Of a DNA stretch of 44,269 bases, positions 28,910 to 36,510 are shown one piece after another. The position numbers were made by a program, and so were the translations under genes. The notes under the pieces are model-generated. The model did not search any database. It saw only the letters and a list, made by a program, of their open reading frames with translations, and was not told the origin of the DNA. The DNA is taken from the NCBI GenBank assembly GCA_015067705.1, contig SVLW01000014.1, positions 1-44,269 of the forward strand, written 5' to 3'. Positions within the stretch are counted from its first letter, which is position 1. Each line of letters opens with the position of its first letter. The DNA is from Oscillospiraceae bacterium (lineage in GTDB: Bacteria > Bacillota > Clostridia > Oscillospirales > QAMX01).

Positions 28910-29156
28910 TCGGGAAAACCTACTCCGAAACGTTCAGATCGCGGACTTTGCACTGGTGGAGGCGGGGCTTTTTCTCGACACCCATCCCACCGACCAGAAT
29001 GCACTGGAGTATTTCCGCACCTATCAGAAAGAACTGGAAAAAGCCACGGCAGCCTATCAGGCGGCTTATGGCCCGCTGACAGCCCGCGCAAATGAGGGCG
29101 GCCGGTGGAAATGGACCGACGGCCCCGCCCCCTGGGAACGCGCGGCCAATGTGTAA
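28902..29156 (+). CDS. cotJB: Spore coat protein CotJB
   Basis: 84 residues; ATG overlaps cotJA (ATGAGTGA) by eight bases. Signature: LLRNVQIADFALVEAGLFLDTHPTD-type start (split here as NVQIADFALVEAGLFLD and HPTDQNALEYF), and C-terminal RWKWTDGPAPWE, matching CotJB (usual ~90 residues). Works with CotJA and CotJC in the coat; molecular role not known. cotJC follows after 15 bp. Confidence 0.92.
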   Translation: MSDRENLLRNVQIADFALVEAGLFLDTHPTDQNALEYFRTYQKELEKATAAYQAAYGPLTARANEGGRWKWTDGPAPWERAANV

Positions 29157-29171
29157 GGGGAGGCGAGCCAT

Positions 29172-29768
29172 ATGTGGGTATATGAAAAGAAACTGCAGTA
29201 TCCGGTGAGTATCAAAACGCCGAACCCCAAGACCGCCCAGGTGATCATCAGCCAGCTTGGCGGCCCGGACGGGGAGCTTGCCGCCTCCCAGCGCTATCTC
29301 AGCCAGCGTTACTCCATGCCGGACGCCAAAGTGTCCGGCCTTCTGACTGACATCGGAACGGAAGAACTGGCGCATCTCGAAATGATCGGCGCGATCCTTT
29401 ACCAGTTGACCCGGAATCTTTCGATCGAAGAGATCAAAAAGAGTGGCTTTGACACCTATTTCGTGGATCACACCACCGGCGTCTATCCCCAGGCCGCCTC
29501 CGGCACGCCCTTCTCCGGAAAATATTTCCAGTCGAAAGGCGATCCCGTCACGGATCTCTTCGAGGACATGGGCGCAGAGCAGAAGGCCCGCACCACCTAT
29601 GATAACCTTCTGCGCCTCATTGACGACCCCGACGTGCGGGACCCCCTGAAATTCCTGCGCGAACGCGAGATCGTCCACTTCCAGCGCTTCGGGGAAGCCC
29701 TGGGCATTACCCGGGATGCGCTGAATCCCAAGAACTACTACGCCTATAACCCGGCCTTTGACCGATAA
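29172..29768 (+). CDS. cotJC: CotJC, manganese catalase-like spore coat protein
   Basis: 198 residues, typical length. Ferritin-like four-helix bundle with the dimanganese ligand pattern: GELAASQRYLSQRY (Glu), EELAHLEMIG (Glu/His), GAEQKARTTYDNL (Glu) and REREIVHFQRFGEAL (Glu/His). Homologues are manganese catalases that break down H2O2 in the coat. RBS AGGCGAGCC is weaker than that of its neighbours. Last gene of cotJABC, followed by a terminator. Confidence 0.95.
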   Translation: MWVYEKKLQYPVSIKTPNPKTAQVIISQLGGPDGELAASQRYLSQRYSMPDAKVSGLLTDIGTEELAHLEMIGAILYQLTRNLSIEEIKKSGFDTYFVDHTTGVYPQAASGTPFSGKYFQSKGDPVTDLFEDMGAEQKARTTYDNLLRLIDDPDVRDPLKFLREREIVHFQRFGEALGITRDALNPKNYYAYNPAFDR

Positions 29769-29777
29769 GCGCATTGT

Positions 29778-29811
29778 TCCCCCGGAAGTTCTTTCTTCCG
29801 GGGGACTTTTT
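29778..29811 (+). terminator. Terminator of cotJABC
   Basis: 11-bp stem TCCCCCGGAAG/CTTCCGGGGGA (29778-29788 with 29795-29805), then CTTTTT. Confidence 0.9.
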
Positions 29812-29814
29812 CTG

Positions 29815-29843
29815 TTTTCAAACGCAGAGGAATATGGTATGAT
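29815..29843 (+). promoter_or_regulatory. Promoter of the ccdA operon
   Basis: TTTTCA (29815-29820), 17-bp spacer, TATGAT (29838-29843), directly after the cotJ terminator. Confidence 0.6.
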
Positions 29844-29881
29844 ACACTTGAAAATCGGATTTCGGATGGGAGGAATCTCTT

Positions 29882-30544
29882 ATGCAGTATCTGATATCGT
29901 TTCTCGAGGGGATCATCACCTTTCTTTCCCCCTGTCTTCTGCCCATGCTGCCCATTTATCTCTCCTATTTCGCCGGCGGCGAGGCGGGAAACACCCGAAA
30001 GACGCTGCGCTGCGCCCTGGGGTTTACGCTGGGATTTACCCTGGTATTCATGATGATGGGTGCCCTGGCCGGTACGGTGGGCAGTTTTCTCACGGTGCAC
30101 CGGCGCATCGTGGATGTTCTCTGCGGCGCAGTGGTGATCTTCTTCGGCCTTCACTATCTGGGAGTATTCCGCCTGTCTCTCTTCCGGGGGATGCGCAGAA
30201 CCGTGGATACCCGGGGACTGGGATTTTTCTCGGCGCTCTTCTTCGGCGTGGTGTTCTCTCTGGGCTGGACGCCCTGCGTGGGCGCGTTCCTGGGTTCGGC
30301 GCTTTTGCTGGCCTCTCAGGCGGGCGAGACCTTACGGGGAATGCTGATGCTTCTCTGTTATTCTTTGGGCCTTGGCGTGCCGTTTTTGCTCAGCGCCGTC
30401 CTGCTTGATTATCTGAAAGGCGCCTTTGACTGGATCAAGGCCCATTACCTCTGGATCAACCGCATCTGCGGTGGTTTTCTGATCCTGGTGGGCATCTTGA
30501 TGGCCACCGGCGTTTTGGGCAGATTCCTTACATTTTTAAGCTAA
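29882..30544 (+). CDS. ccdA: CcdA-type thiol-disulfide membrane electron carrier
   Basis: 220 residues with six hydrophobic segments. The two redox cysteines are in SPCLLPMLPIYLSY (TM1) and GWTPCVGAF (TM4), the standard CcdA/DsbD-beta arrangement. Moves reducing equivalents from cytosolic thioredoxin to an extracytoplasmic thioredoxin-like partner, here the TlpA-like protein encoded 13 bp downstream. ATG follows GGGAGGAATCTCTT. No cytochrome c maturation genes are near by, so it more likely serves protein repair, sporulation-linked or general envelope thiol reduction. Confidence 0.93.
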   Translation: MQYLISFLEGIITFLSPCLLPMLPIYLSYFAGGEAGNTRKTLRCALGFTLGFTLVFMMMGALAGTVGSFLTVHRRIVDVLCGAVVIFFGLHYLGVFRLSLFRGMRRTVDTRGLGFFSALFFGVVFSLGWTPCVGAFLGSALLLASQAGETLRGMLMLLCYSLGLGVPFLLSAVLLDYLKGAFDWIKAHYLWINRICGGFLILVGILMATGVLGRFLTFLS

Positions 30545-30557
30545 GAAAGGAATGCGT

Positions 30558-31118
30558 ATGAAGAAAAAAGTATTGATTCTGGTGATCCTGCTCTTTGCGG
30601 TCCTGCTGGGCGCGGGACTTCTCTACGGCGGCCTCAGCGAGGACTATGCCGCAGATTCCATCACGGACGAGGCGCAGGAGGAAGATCGTCTCGTGGCGCC
30701 GGATATCACGATCTATGACGCCGACGGCTCCGCCGTCCGTCTCTCGGACTTCCGGGGCAAGCCGGTGGTGATGAATTTCTGGGCCAGTTGGTGCGGCCCC
30801 TGTCAGAGTGAAATGCCGGACTTTGACGCGAAGTATCAGGCGTGCGGCGATGAGGTGCATTTCCTCATGGTGAACATGACCACAGATGGCCGCGAGTCGG
30901 AAATGAGCGCCCGTAATTTCATCGAGACCGCGGGCTATTCCTTCCCGGTTTATTATGATCTGGACGGCGAGGCCGCTGCCGCCTATGGCGTCTACGCGCT
31001 GCCCACCACCTATTTCATCGATGCGGAAGGCTATGGCATTGCCGCGGCACAGGGCGCCATCAACGCCGAGACCCTGCAGAAGGGCCTGGACATGATCCTT
31101 GAGGAGGCGGAAAAATGA
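30558..31118 (+). CDS. TlpA/ResA-like membrane-anchored thioredoxin
   Basis: 186 residues from the ATG at 30558; an ATG at 30552 is too close to the AAAGG ribosome-binding site. Lysine-rich start then a hydrophobic signal anchor (VLILVILLFAVLLGAGLL), an acidic stretch, and a thioredoxin fold with FWASWCGPCQSEMP (active-site CGPC) and cis-proline in YALPTTYFID. Sits outside the membrane, reduced by CcdA, and reduces disulfides or peroxide-type substrates. Overlaps the nudix gene by four bases (ATGA). Confidence 0.93.
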   Translation: MKKKVLILVILLFAVLLGAGLLYGGLSEDYAADSITDEAQEEDRLVAPDITIYDADGSAVRLSDFRGKPVVMNFWASWCGPCQSEMPDFDAKYQACGDEVHFLMVNMTTDGRESEMSARNFIETAGYSFPVYYDLDGEAAAAYGVYALPTTYFIDAEGYGIAAAQGAINAETLQKGLDMILEEAEK

Positions 31119-31495
31119 CAGAAGTAGTGGCGGCCCTCATCTGGCGGGGCGATCGATTCCTGGCCTGCCAGCGCCCGGCGCATAAGGCCCGGGGGCTTTT
31201 ATGGGAATTCGTGGGCGGCAAGGTGGAGCCTGGCGAGACTGGTGAGGCGGCCCTCATCCGGGAGTGCCGGGAGGAACTGGACGTGACCGTGTCCGTGGGC
31301 GAGGTATTTATGGACGTGACCCACGAATATCCGGATCTCACCGTACATCTCAAGGTATACCACGCCGTGATCGAAGAGGGCGAACCGAAGCTTTTGGAGC
31401 ACTACGATCTCCGCTGGCTGACAAAAGACGAAATTGATGACTATCCCTTCTGCCCGGCAGATGTGGATATTTTGGAAAGGCTGCGTGCGCTATGA
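31115..31495 (+). CDS. NUDIX hydrolase, MutT-like (8-oxo-dGTP diphosphatase type)
   Basis: 126 residues. N-terminal VVAALIWRGDRFLACQRP and WEFVGGKVEPGE, with the Nudix box GKVEPGETGEAALIRECREE present in full (the last hydrophobic/Gly position is LD instead of xG). The length and RP/GLWEF(V)GGK pattern match the MutT branch that cleans oxidised nucleotides, but other nucleoside diphosphates are possible. Four-base overlaps on both sides link it to tlpA and def. Confidence 0.88.
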   Translation: MTEVVAALIWRGDRFLACQRPAHKARGLLWEFVGGKVEPGETGEAALIRECREELDVTVSVGEVFMDVTHEYPDLTVHLKVYHAVIEEGEPKLLEHYDLRWLTKDEIDDYPFCPADVDILERLRAL

Positions 31496-31902
31496 TCAGA
31501 CCGATTATGAAGGATCCCTTTTTCCTCTCGCAAAAGTCTCGTCCCGCCGCGGCGGCCGACCTGCCCATTGCCCAGGATCTCCTGGACACCCTGCGCGCCC
31601 ATGCGGGGGAGTGCGTGGGCATGGCCGCCAATATGATCGGACAGGCCGTGCGCATCATTGTGTTCGACCAGGACGGTGTGCCCACGATCATGCTGAATCC
31701 CGAGATCATCGGCGGACTTTCGCCCTATGACGCGGAGGAGGGCTGTCTCTCCCTGCCCGGGGTGCGGAAAACAAAGCGGTATCAGGTGATCACCGTGCGG
31801 TATCAGGACATGGCGATGCGGGAACATACCGAGGTCTATACCGGATGGACCGCCCAGATCATCCAGCACGAGGCGGATCACTTAAACGGCATTTTGATAT
31901 AG
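31492..31902 (+). CDS. def: Peptide deformylase
   Basis: 136 residues, the short form. The three family motifs are present: GMAANMIGQ (motif 1), EGCLSLPG (motif 2, Cys ligand) and QHEADHLNG (motif 3, HExxH, with Ala where many enzymes have another residue). Removes the formyl group from nascent proteins. The first motif has GMAANMIG in place of the commoner GLAAxQIG, which marks the divergent clostridial type. Last gene of ccdA-tlpA-nudix-def, overlapping the nudix gene by four bases. Confidence 0.92.
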   Translation: MIRPIMKDPFFLSQKSRPAAAADLPIAQDLLDTLRAHAGECVGMAANMIGQAVRIIVFDQDGVPTIMLNPEIIGGLSPYDAEEGCLSLPGVRKTKRYQVITVRYQDMAMREHTEVYTGWTAQIIQHEADHLNGILI

Positions 31903-31918
31903 CCTTTGATTCCATATA

Positions 31919-31954
31919 AAACTCCCCTCTTCCAAAAAAGGAAGAGGGGAGTTT
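31919..31954. terminator. Bidirectional terminator between def and the GH3 gene
   Basis: 15-bp perfect stem AAACTCCCCTCTTCC with GGAAGAGGGGAGTTT (31919-31933 with 31940-31954), A-rich loop, between convergent genes. Confidence 0.92.
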
Positions 31955-31958
31955 CCTG

Positions 31959-34382
31959 TTATTTTCCTAATTTCAGCGCCAGCTCCAGCACTGTTTTTGC
32001 GGTGCGCTGCAGCTCGCCTCTTGTGATGCCGCCGTCGCGGTTCAGGGTGGGCAGCAGAGTGCCGTCGGATTGATAGCGCTTGACGGCATGATTCATATTG
32101 CCGGGCATCAGCACGTCCACCTGAGCCCGCACGCGATAGGCATTGTCCCGGATCTTCGGGAATTCGGGGCTCTGGCTCTTCTGCATCCACCAGTCGGTCA
32201 TCACAAGTCCCTGATATCCCCAGTCGCGGCGAAGGATCGTGGTGACGAGATCGTAGTTATAATGCGACCAGACGCCGTTGATCTGGTTATAGGAGGTCAT
32301 AATGCACATGGGCGCGGCCTCACGCACCATGATTTCATAGCCCCGGAGATAGATCTCCCGCAGCGCTCTCTGGGACACCCGGGCGTCGTTGCGGTTGCGG
32401 TTCACTTCCTGATTGTTGCAGGCAAAATGCTTGGGACAGGCGGAAACGCCCTGGCTCTGCACGCCGCGGATGGCCGCCGCCGCGATCTTACCGGTGAGCA
32501 GCGGATCCTCGGAGAAATACTCGAAATTGCGGCCGCAGAGGGGAGATCTATGAATATTCATGCCGGGCCCCAGAAGGACATCCGTGCCGCGGGCCCGCAT
32601 CTCGCGTCCGATTTCGGCATAAAGCGCCTCTACAAGCTCGTCATCCCAGGTACAGGCCAGCGCCGTGCCGTTTGGCAGCAGGGAGCAATAGCGGCGCAGA
32701 CGAATGCCGGAGGGGCCATCCGTGGTGATGATGGGCGGCACGCCCTTTTTCCGCAGGGAGGGGAGAATGCCGCCGAAGGCGCCGGCGTTGCCGGGCGTGC
32801 CCAGGGCGCTGCCCATGCCGCCCTCGCCCCGGGTCAGTGCCTCCAGTTCCCGGTCAGACAGCTGTGCAATAAAATCCTCCAGCGTGGCCTTGCCGCGCTT
32901 CACGTCGGCAAAGAGAATGCCCCGGTCGCCCGTCACAGGGATCTCCTGCGGCAGACGGGCCAGGATCCGGTCATGAAGCACTGGCTCCTCCGCCGGCTGC
33001 CAGGCTTCATCCTGCACCGGCGTGCCGTTTTCTTCCCGCGCCGTCATGCGGCGGAAGGGCTCCGCCACCCGGCAGGCGCTCTCGCACTGATGCACTGCCC
33101 GGGTCTTTGCAATGTCGATGCTGCCCGCGTCGGCGCCTCCCGCGGTGAAGCGGTACTGGCCCGCCTCCAGCACAAAGGCATAGGGGAAGCCCGTGATGCC
33201 GCTGTCGTCAAAGGAAGAGAACGTGCGATTGTCGAAAGAAATCGTCAGTTCTGCACACTCGCTGGGGGCCAGCTCTTTCGTCTTGCCATAGCCCACCAGC
33301 ACCCGGGCGGGCTTGCCCAGTTTTCCCTGGGGCGCCGCGCACCACACCGGCACCACTTCCCGGCCCGCACGTCTGCCGGTATTCGTCACCCGCACCGTGA
33401 CGGCATAGCTCTCCGCCGTCTCCCGCACAGGCTCCGCTTCCGTGGTGAATGTGGTGTAGGAAAGGCCGTATCCCATGGGATACAGCACCTTTTCCGGCGC
33501 AAAGGTGTCAAAATAGCGGTAACCCACAAAAATATCTTCAAAGTATTCGTTATAGGCCTCGTTGCCGAAATGGGCGCTGCTGGGATAATCCTCATAGCGG
33601 CGGGCAATGGTGTCCGAGAGTCTGCCGCAGGGATTCACCCGGCCGGTCAACACGTCTGCCGCGGCGTTGCCGCTTTCCATGCCGCCCTGCCAGAGGATCA
33701 ACTGGGCAGAGATCCGGTCGCCATAGGCTGCCGCGTCTGCGAAGTCCATAATGCTGCCGATATCGTATAAGAGCACCACATGGGTAAATGCCGCCGTAAC
33801 CGCGTCCAGCATGGCGCGCTCCTCGTCCGTCAGGTAATAGCTGCCGGGGATCAGCTTGTTTTCCCGGTCCTCACCGGCAGCGCGGCCGATCACCACCAGG
33901 GCGGTGTCACAGCGTTCTGCCGCCGCCCGGACGAGTGCTTCGTCCAGCGGCATCTCCGGATGGCTCATGGGCCAGCGGCCCCAGGTGCCGTGATCGGCCT
34001 TGTGCGCCGGGTCGCTGCACCACGCGGCGTAAATCTCCGCCAGCGGCGCATCCACGATGACGCCTGCGTTTTTAAGCCCCTCCATCAGATTCACCAGATA
34101 CGGCGGATTCACGTCGCCGCCGCTGCCATAGCCTACATAGAACCAGTCGATCTGACAGCGCCCGAACACCGCCACCGGTTTCCCCGGCGCAAGCGGCAGC
34201 GTGCCGTCGTTCTTTAGCAGCACTGCGCCCTCTGCGCCGCTGCGACGTGCCAGGGCAGAGATCTCCAGCGTGACGGTATCATTGCCCAGCGCTGTCACTT
34301 CGTCCTGCATGAGCCCGTTGCCCATCACCCAATCCACCGCCCGCTGGCGGGTATGATCCCAAAGTTTCCGCAGTTGATCCAT
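31959..34382 (-). CDS. Beta-glucosidase-like GH3 enzyme with permuted domain order
   Basis: 807 residues from the ATG at 34382 (GGAGGGAA upstream). The order is unusual: the alpha/beta sandwich normally at the C-terminus comes first (EGAVLLKNDGTLPLAPGKP near 50), then the fibronectin-like domain (VRVTNTGRRAGREVVPV), and only then the TIM barrel (IITTDGPSGIRL, CPKHFACNNQEVNRN, nucleophile in VMTDWWMQ, Asp730). The KH-(F)-acid ligand pattern and Asp nucleophile are intact. Known permuted relatives exist in Ruminococcus albus and Butyrivibrio. Hydrolyses beta-glucosides or xylosides; no signal peptide. A TATAAT on the minus strand at 34423-34428 is a probable -10. Confidence 0.9.
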   Translation of the reverse strand: MDQLRKLWDHTRQRAVDWVMGNGLMQDEVTALGNDTVTLEISALARRSGAEGAVLLKNDGTLPLAPGKPVAVFGRCQIDWFYVGYGSGGDVNPPYLVNLMEGLKNAGVIVDAPLAEIYAAWCSDPAHKADHGTWGRWPMSHPEMPLDEALVRAAAERCDTALVVIGRAAGEDRENKLIPGSYYLTDEERAMLDAVTAAFTHVVLLYDIGSIMDFADAAAYGDRISAQLILWQGGMESGNAAADVLTGRVNPCGRLSDTIARRYEDYPSSAHFGNEAYNEYFEDIFVGYRYFDTFAPEKVLYPMGYGLSYTTFTTEAEPVRETAESYAVTVRVTNTGRRAGREVVPVWCAAPQGKLGKPARVLVGYGKTKELAPSECAELTISFDNRTFSSFDDSGITGFPYAFVLEAGQYRFTAGGADAGSIDIAKTRAVHQCESACRVAEPFRRMTAREENGTPVQDEAWQPAEEPVLHDRILARLPQEIPVTGDRGILFADVKRGKATLEDFIAQLSDRELEALTRGEGGMGSALGTPGNAGAFGGILPSLRKKGVPPIITTDGPSGIRLRRYCSLLPNGTALACTWDDELVEALYAEIGREMRARGTDVLLGPGMNIHRSPLCGRNFEYFSEDPLLTGKIAAAAIRGVQSQGVSACPKHFACNNQEVNRNRNDARVSQRALREIYLRGYEIMVREAAPMCIMTSYNQINGVWSHYNYDLVTTILRRDWGYQGLVMTDWWMQKSQSPEFPKIRDNAYRVRAQVDVLMPGNMNHAVKRYQSDGTLLPTLNRDGGITRGELQRTAKTVLELALKLGK

Positions 34383-34422
34383 GATGTGATTCCCTCCTTG
34401 CTGGTATTTTTCTTCTGTCTCT

Positions 34423-34428
34423 ATTATA
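34423..34428 (-). promoter_or_regulatory. -10 of the GH3 promoter
   Basis: TATAAT on the minus strand about 40 bp from the GH3 start; no good -35 hexamer lies 16-18 bp upstream, so an activator may be needed. Confidence 0.5.
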
Positions 34429-34530
34429 CGGGAATTTCTTCCTTTTGTCTGCCTGTTTTCGCGATTTTCCGGAAAAGATTCTCCTGGGATTCCTGGTCTG
34501 CCGCCCGGACGGGCGGGGTCTTGCACCCTT

Positions 34531-34553
34531 GACAAAATGCCGAATTATTTGTC
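34531..34553 (+). promoter_or_regulatory. Inverted repeat upstream of the hydrogenase promoter
   Basis: GACAAA (34531-34536) and TTTGTC (34548-34553), 11 bp apart, about 55 bp above the -35. It could be an operator for a redox or carbon regulator, but it does not match the Rex consensus well. A small GC-rich hairpin lies at 34501-34516. Confidence 0.3.
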
Positions 34554-34606
34554 GTTTTTTCAAAAATCTTGTACATGGAGATTATCGGATTCTTTGGCCG
34601 TTTGAC

Positions 34607-34635
34607 TTGACGTTCCCTGAAAAACTTTTTATACT
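34607..34635 (+). promoter_or_regulatory. Promoter of the hydrogenase operon
   Basis: TTGACG (34607-34612), 17-bp spacer, TATACT (34630-34635); one of the best sigma-A matches in the window. Confidence 0.75.
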
Positions 34636-34680
34636 GAACCCGTATGGAATCATCGACAGAAAGAAAGGAAGATCATTACT

Positions 34681-36510
34681 TTGCGACATTTAACGATCCG
34701 GTCTGCATCGAGAGCGGAGCGGGAACTTCAGAGTGTATCCGCTGAGCTGAGCCGCAGACTTTCTTCCGATACGGGCCATGTCTGCCCGGTGGAATTCACC
34801 GCCGCGCTCCTGCGTCTGTTCCAGAGCCGCAGCTGTGGCAAGTGTGTGCCCTGCCGCATTGGTCTGGGCGAGCTGGCTGATCAGCTGGATCTGGTGCTGG
34901 ACGGCCGCGGACAGCGGGATACCCTGGCACTGGTGGAGCGTCTTGCCCGCACCATCGGTCTGGCCGCCGACTGCGCCATCGGTCAGGAGGCTGCCCGCCA
35001 GCTGCAGGTGATGCTGCCTGCCTTCCGTGCCGACTTCCTCTCCCATCTGGAGAAAAACCGCTGTGCGGCAGAGACCGTCTCTGTCCCCTGCGTCACCGGC
35101 TGTCCCGCCCATGTGGACATCCCCGGTTATATCGCCCTGACCCGCGAGGGCCGTTATGCGGATGCCGTGCGGCAGATCCGCAAGGACAACCCCTTCCCCT
35201 CCACCTGCGCCCTGATCTGCGAGCATCCCTGTGAAGCGGTCTGCCGCAGAAATAACGTAGACGACGCCGTGAATATCCGCGGCCTCAAGCGTTATGCCGT
35301 GGAGAAGGCCGGCGTGGTGCCCGCCCCCGCCAGACTGCCGGACACCGGCAAAAAAATTGCTGTCATCGGCGCAGGCCCCTCCGGCTTGACCGCCGCGTAT
35401 TATCTGTCCTTGATGGGACATCAGGTGGAAGTGTTTGAGCGTCGCCGCCGCACCGGCGGTATGCTGCGCTACGGCATCCCCAGCTATCGTCTGCCCGACG
35501 AATGGCTTGACCGGGATATCGATGCCATTCTCTCCACCGGCGTTACCCTGCACACAGAGGTCTCCGTGGGCGACGATCTGCCCATTGCCGATCTGCGCCG
35601 GGACTTTGACGCCGTCTATATCGCCATCGGTGCACACACTGACAAAAAGCTGGGCATCCCCGGCGAGGACGCCCGCGGCGTCATGAGCGCCGTGGAGTTC
35701 CTGCGCCATATGGGCGAGGGCGGCACCTTTGACTTCACCGGGAAAAACGTGCTCATCGTGGGCGGCGGCAATGTGGCCATGGACGCTACCCGCACCTCCA
35801 TGCGTCTGGGCGCTGCCAGTGTGAAGTGCCTGTACCGCCGCCGCATCGAGGACATGACGGCGCTGCCCGAAGAGGTGGAGGGCGCTGTGGCCGAGGGCTG
35901 TGAAGTGCTGCCGCTCCTGGCTCCTGTCCGTGTGGAAACGGATGCGGAGGACAGCGTGGTGGGCCTCTGGATGCAGCCGCAGATCATCGGCGCAGTCCAG
36001 CGCGGCCGTCCCGCCCCCCGCAAGGCGGACAAGCCCGAGGAACTCTTCCGTGCAGATATCATCATCGTGGCCATCGGCCAGGATATTGAAGTAGAACCCT
36101 TCCGCGCCGCAGGCATTCCTGTGGAGCGTGCCTGGTTCCGCGCCGACGGCGCCACGAAGGTGCCGGGCGAAGCCGGCCTGTTCGTGGGCGGCGACTGTGA
36201 ATCCGGCCCCGCCACCGTGATCCGCGCCATCGAGGCCGGTAAGGTGGCCGCGGCCAATATTGACCGGGAACTGGGCTTTGACCACCAGCTGGAGCTGGGC
36301 GTGGAGATCCCCGCCGCTTCTGTCTGGATTTCCGGCCCCTGTGGCCGCGTGAATACCACCGAGGAATCTGCACTGATTCGCAAGGACAATTTCTGCCTGA
36401 TGGAGCGCAATATGAGCCATGAAGAGGCCATGCAGGAATGCAGCCGCTGCCTGCGCTGTGATCATTACGGAAAAGGCGGCTTCCGCGGAGGGAGGGACCA
36501 GAAATGGTAA
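34681..36510 (+). CDS. NuoF-type FeS segment fused to GltD-like NAD(P)/FAD oxidoreductase, hydrogenase partner
   Basis: 609 residues from a TTG at 34681 (GAAAGGAAG upstream). The N-terminus carries the 4Fe-4S motif of NuoF/HydB, SCGKCVPCRIG with Cys52, 55, 58 and Cys98, but lacks NuoF's FMN/NADH fold. Next a GltB/GltD-type 4Fe-4S region (CVTGCPAHVDIPG; CALICEHPCEAVC), the FAD Rossmann fold (IAVIGAGPSGLTAAYY) and an NADPH fold (VLIVGGGNVAMDATRT), then a C-terminal CSRCLRCDH cluster. It resembles the NfnB/SfrB/GltD flavoproteins. It overlaps the [FeFe] hydrogenase gene by seven bases and should pass electrons between NAD(P)H and that enzyme, possibly with ferredoxin. Confidence 0.88.
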   Translation: MRHLTIRSASRAERELQSVSAELSRRLSSDTGHVCPVEFTAALLRLFQSRSCGKCVPCRIGLGELADQLDLVLDGRGQRDTLALVERLARTIGLAADCAIGQEAARQLQVMLPAFRADFLSHLEKNRCAAETVSVPCVTGCPAHVDIPGYIALTREGRYADAVRQIRKDNPFPSTCALICEHPCEAVCRRNNVDDAVNIRGLKRYAVEKAGVVPAPARLPDTGKKIAVIGAGPSGLTAAYYLSLMGHQVEVFERRRRTGGMLRYGIPSYRLPDEWLDRDIDAILSTGVTLHTEVSVGDDLPIADLRRDFDAVYIAIGAHTDKKLGIPGEDARGVMSAVEFLRHMGEGGTFDFTGKNVLIVGGGNVAMDATRTSMRLGAASVKCLYRRRIEDMTALPEEVEGAVAEGCEVLPLLAPVRVETDAEDSVVGLWMQPQIIGAVQRGRPAPRKADKPEELFRADIIIVAIGQDIEVEPFRAAGIPVERAWFRADGATKVPGEAGLFVGGDCESGPATVIRAIEAGKVAAANIDRELGFDHQLELGVEIPAASVWISGPCGRVNTTEESALIRKDNFCLMERNMSHEEAMQECSRCLRCDHYGKGGFRGGRDQKW

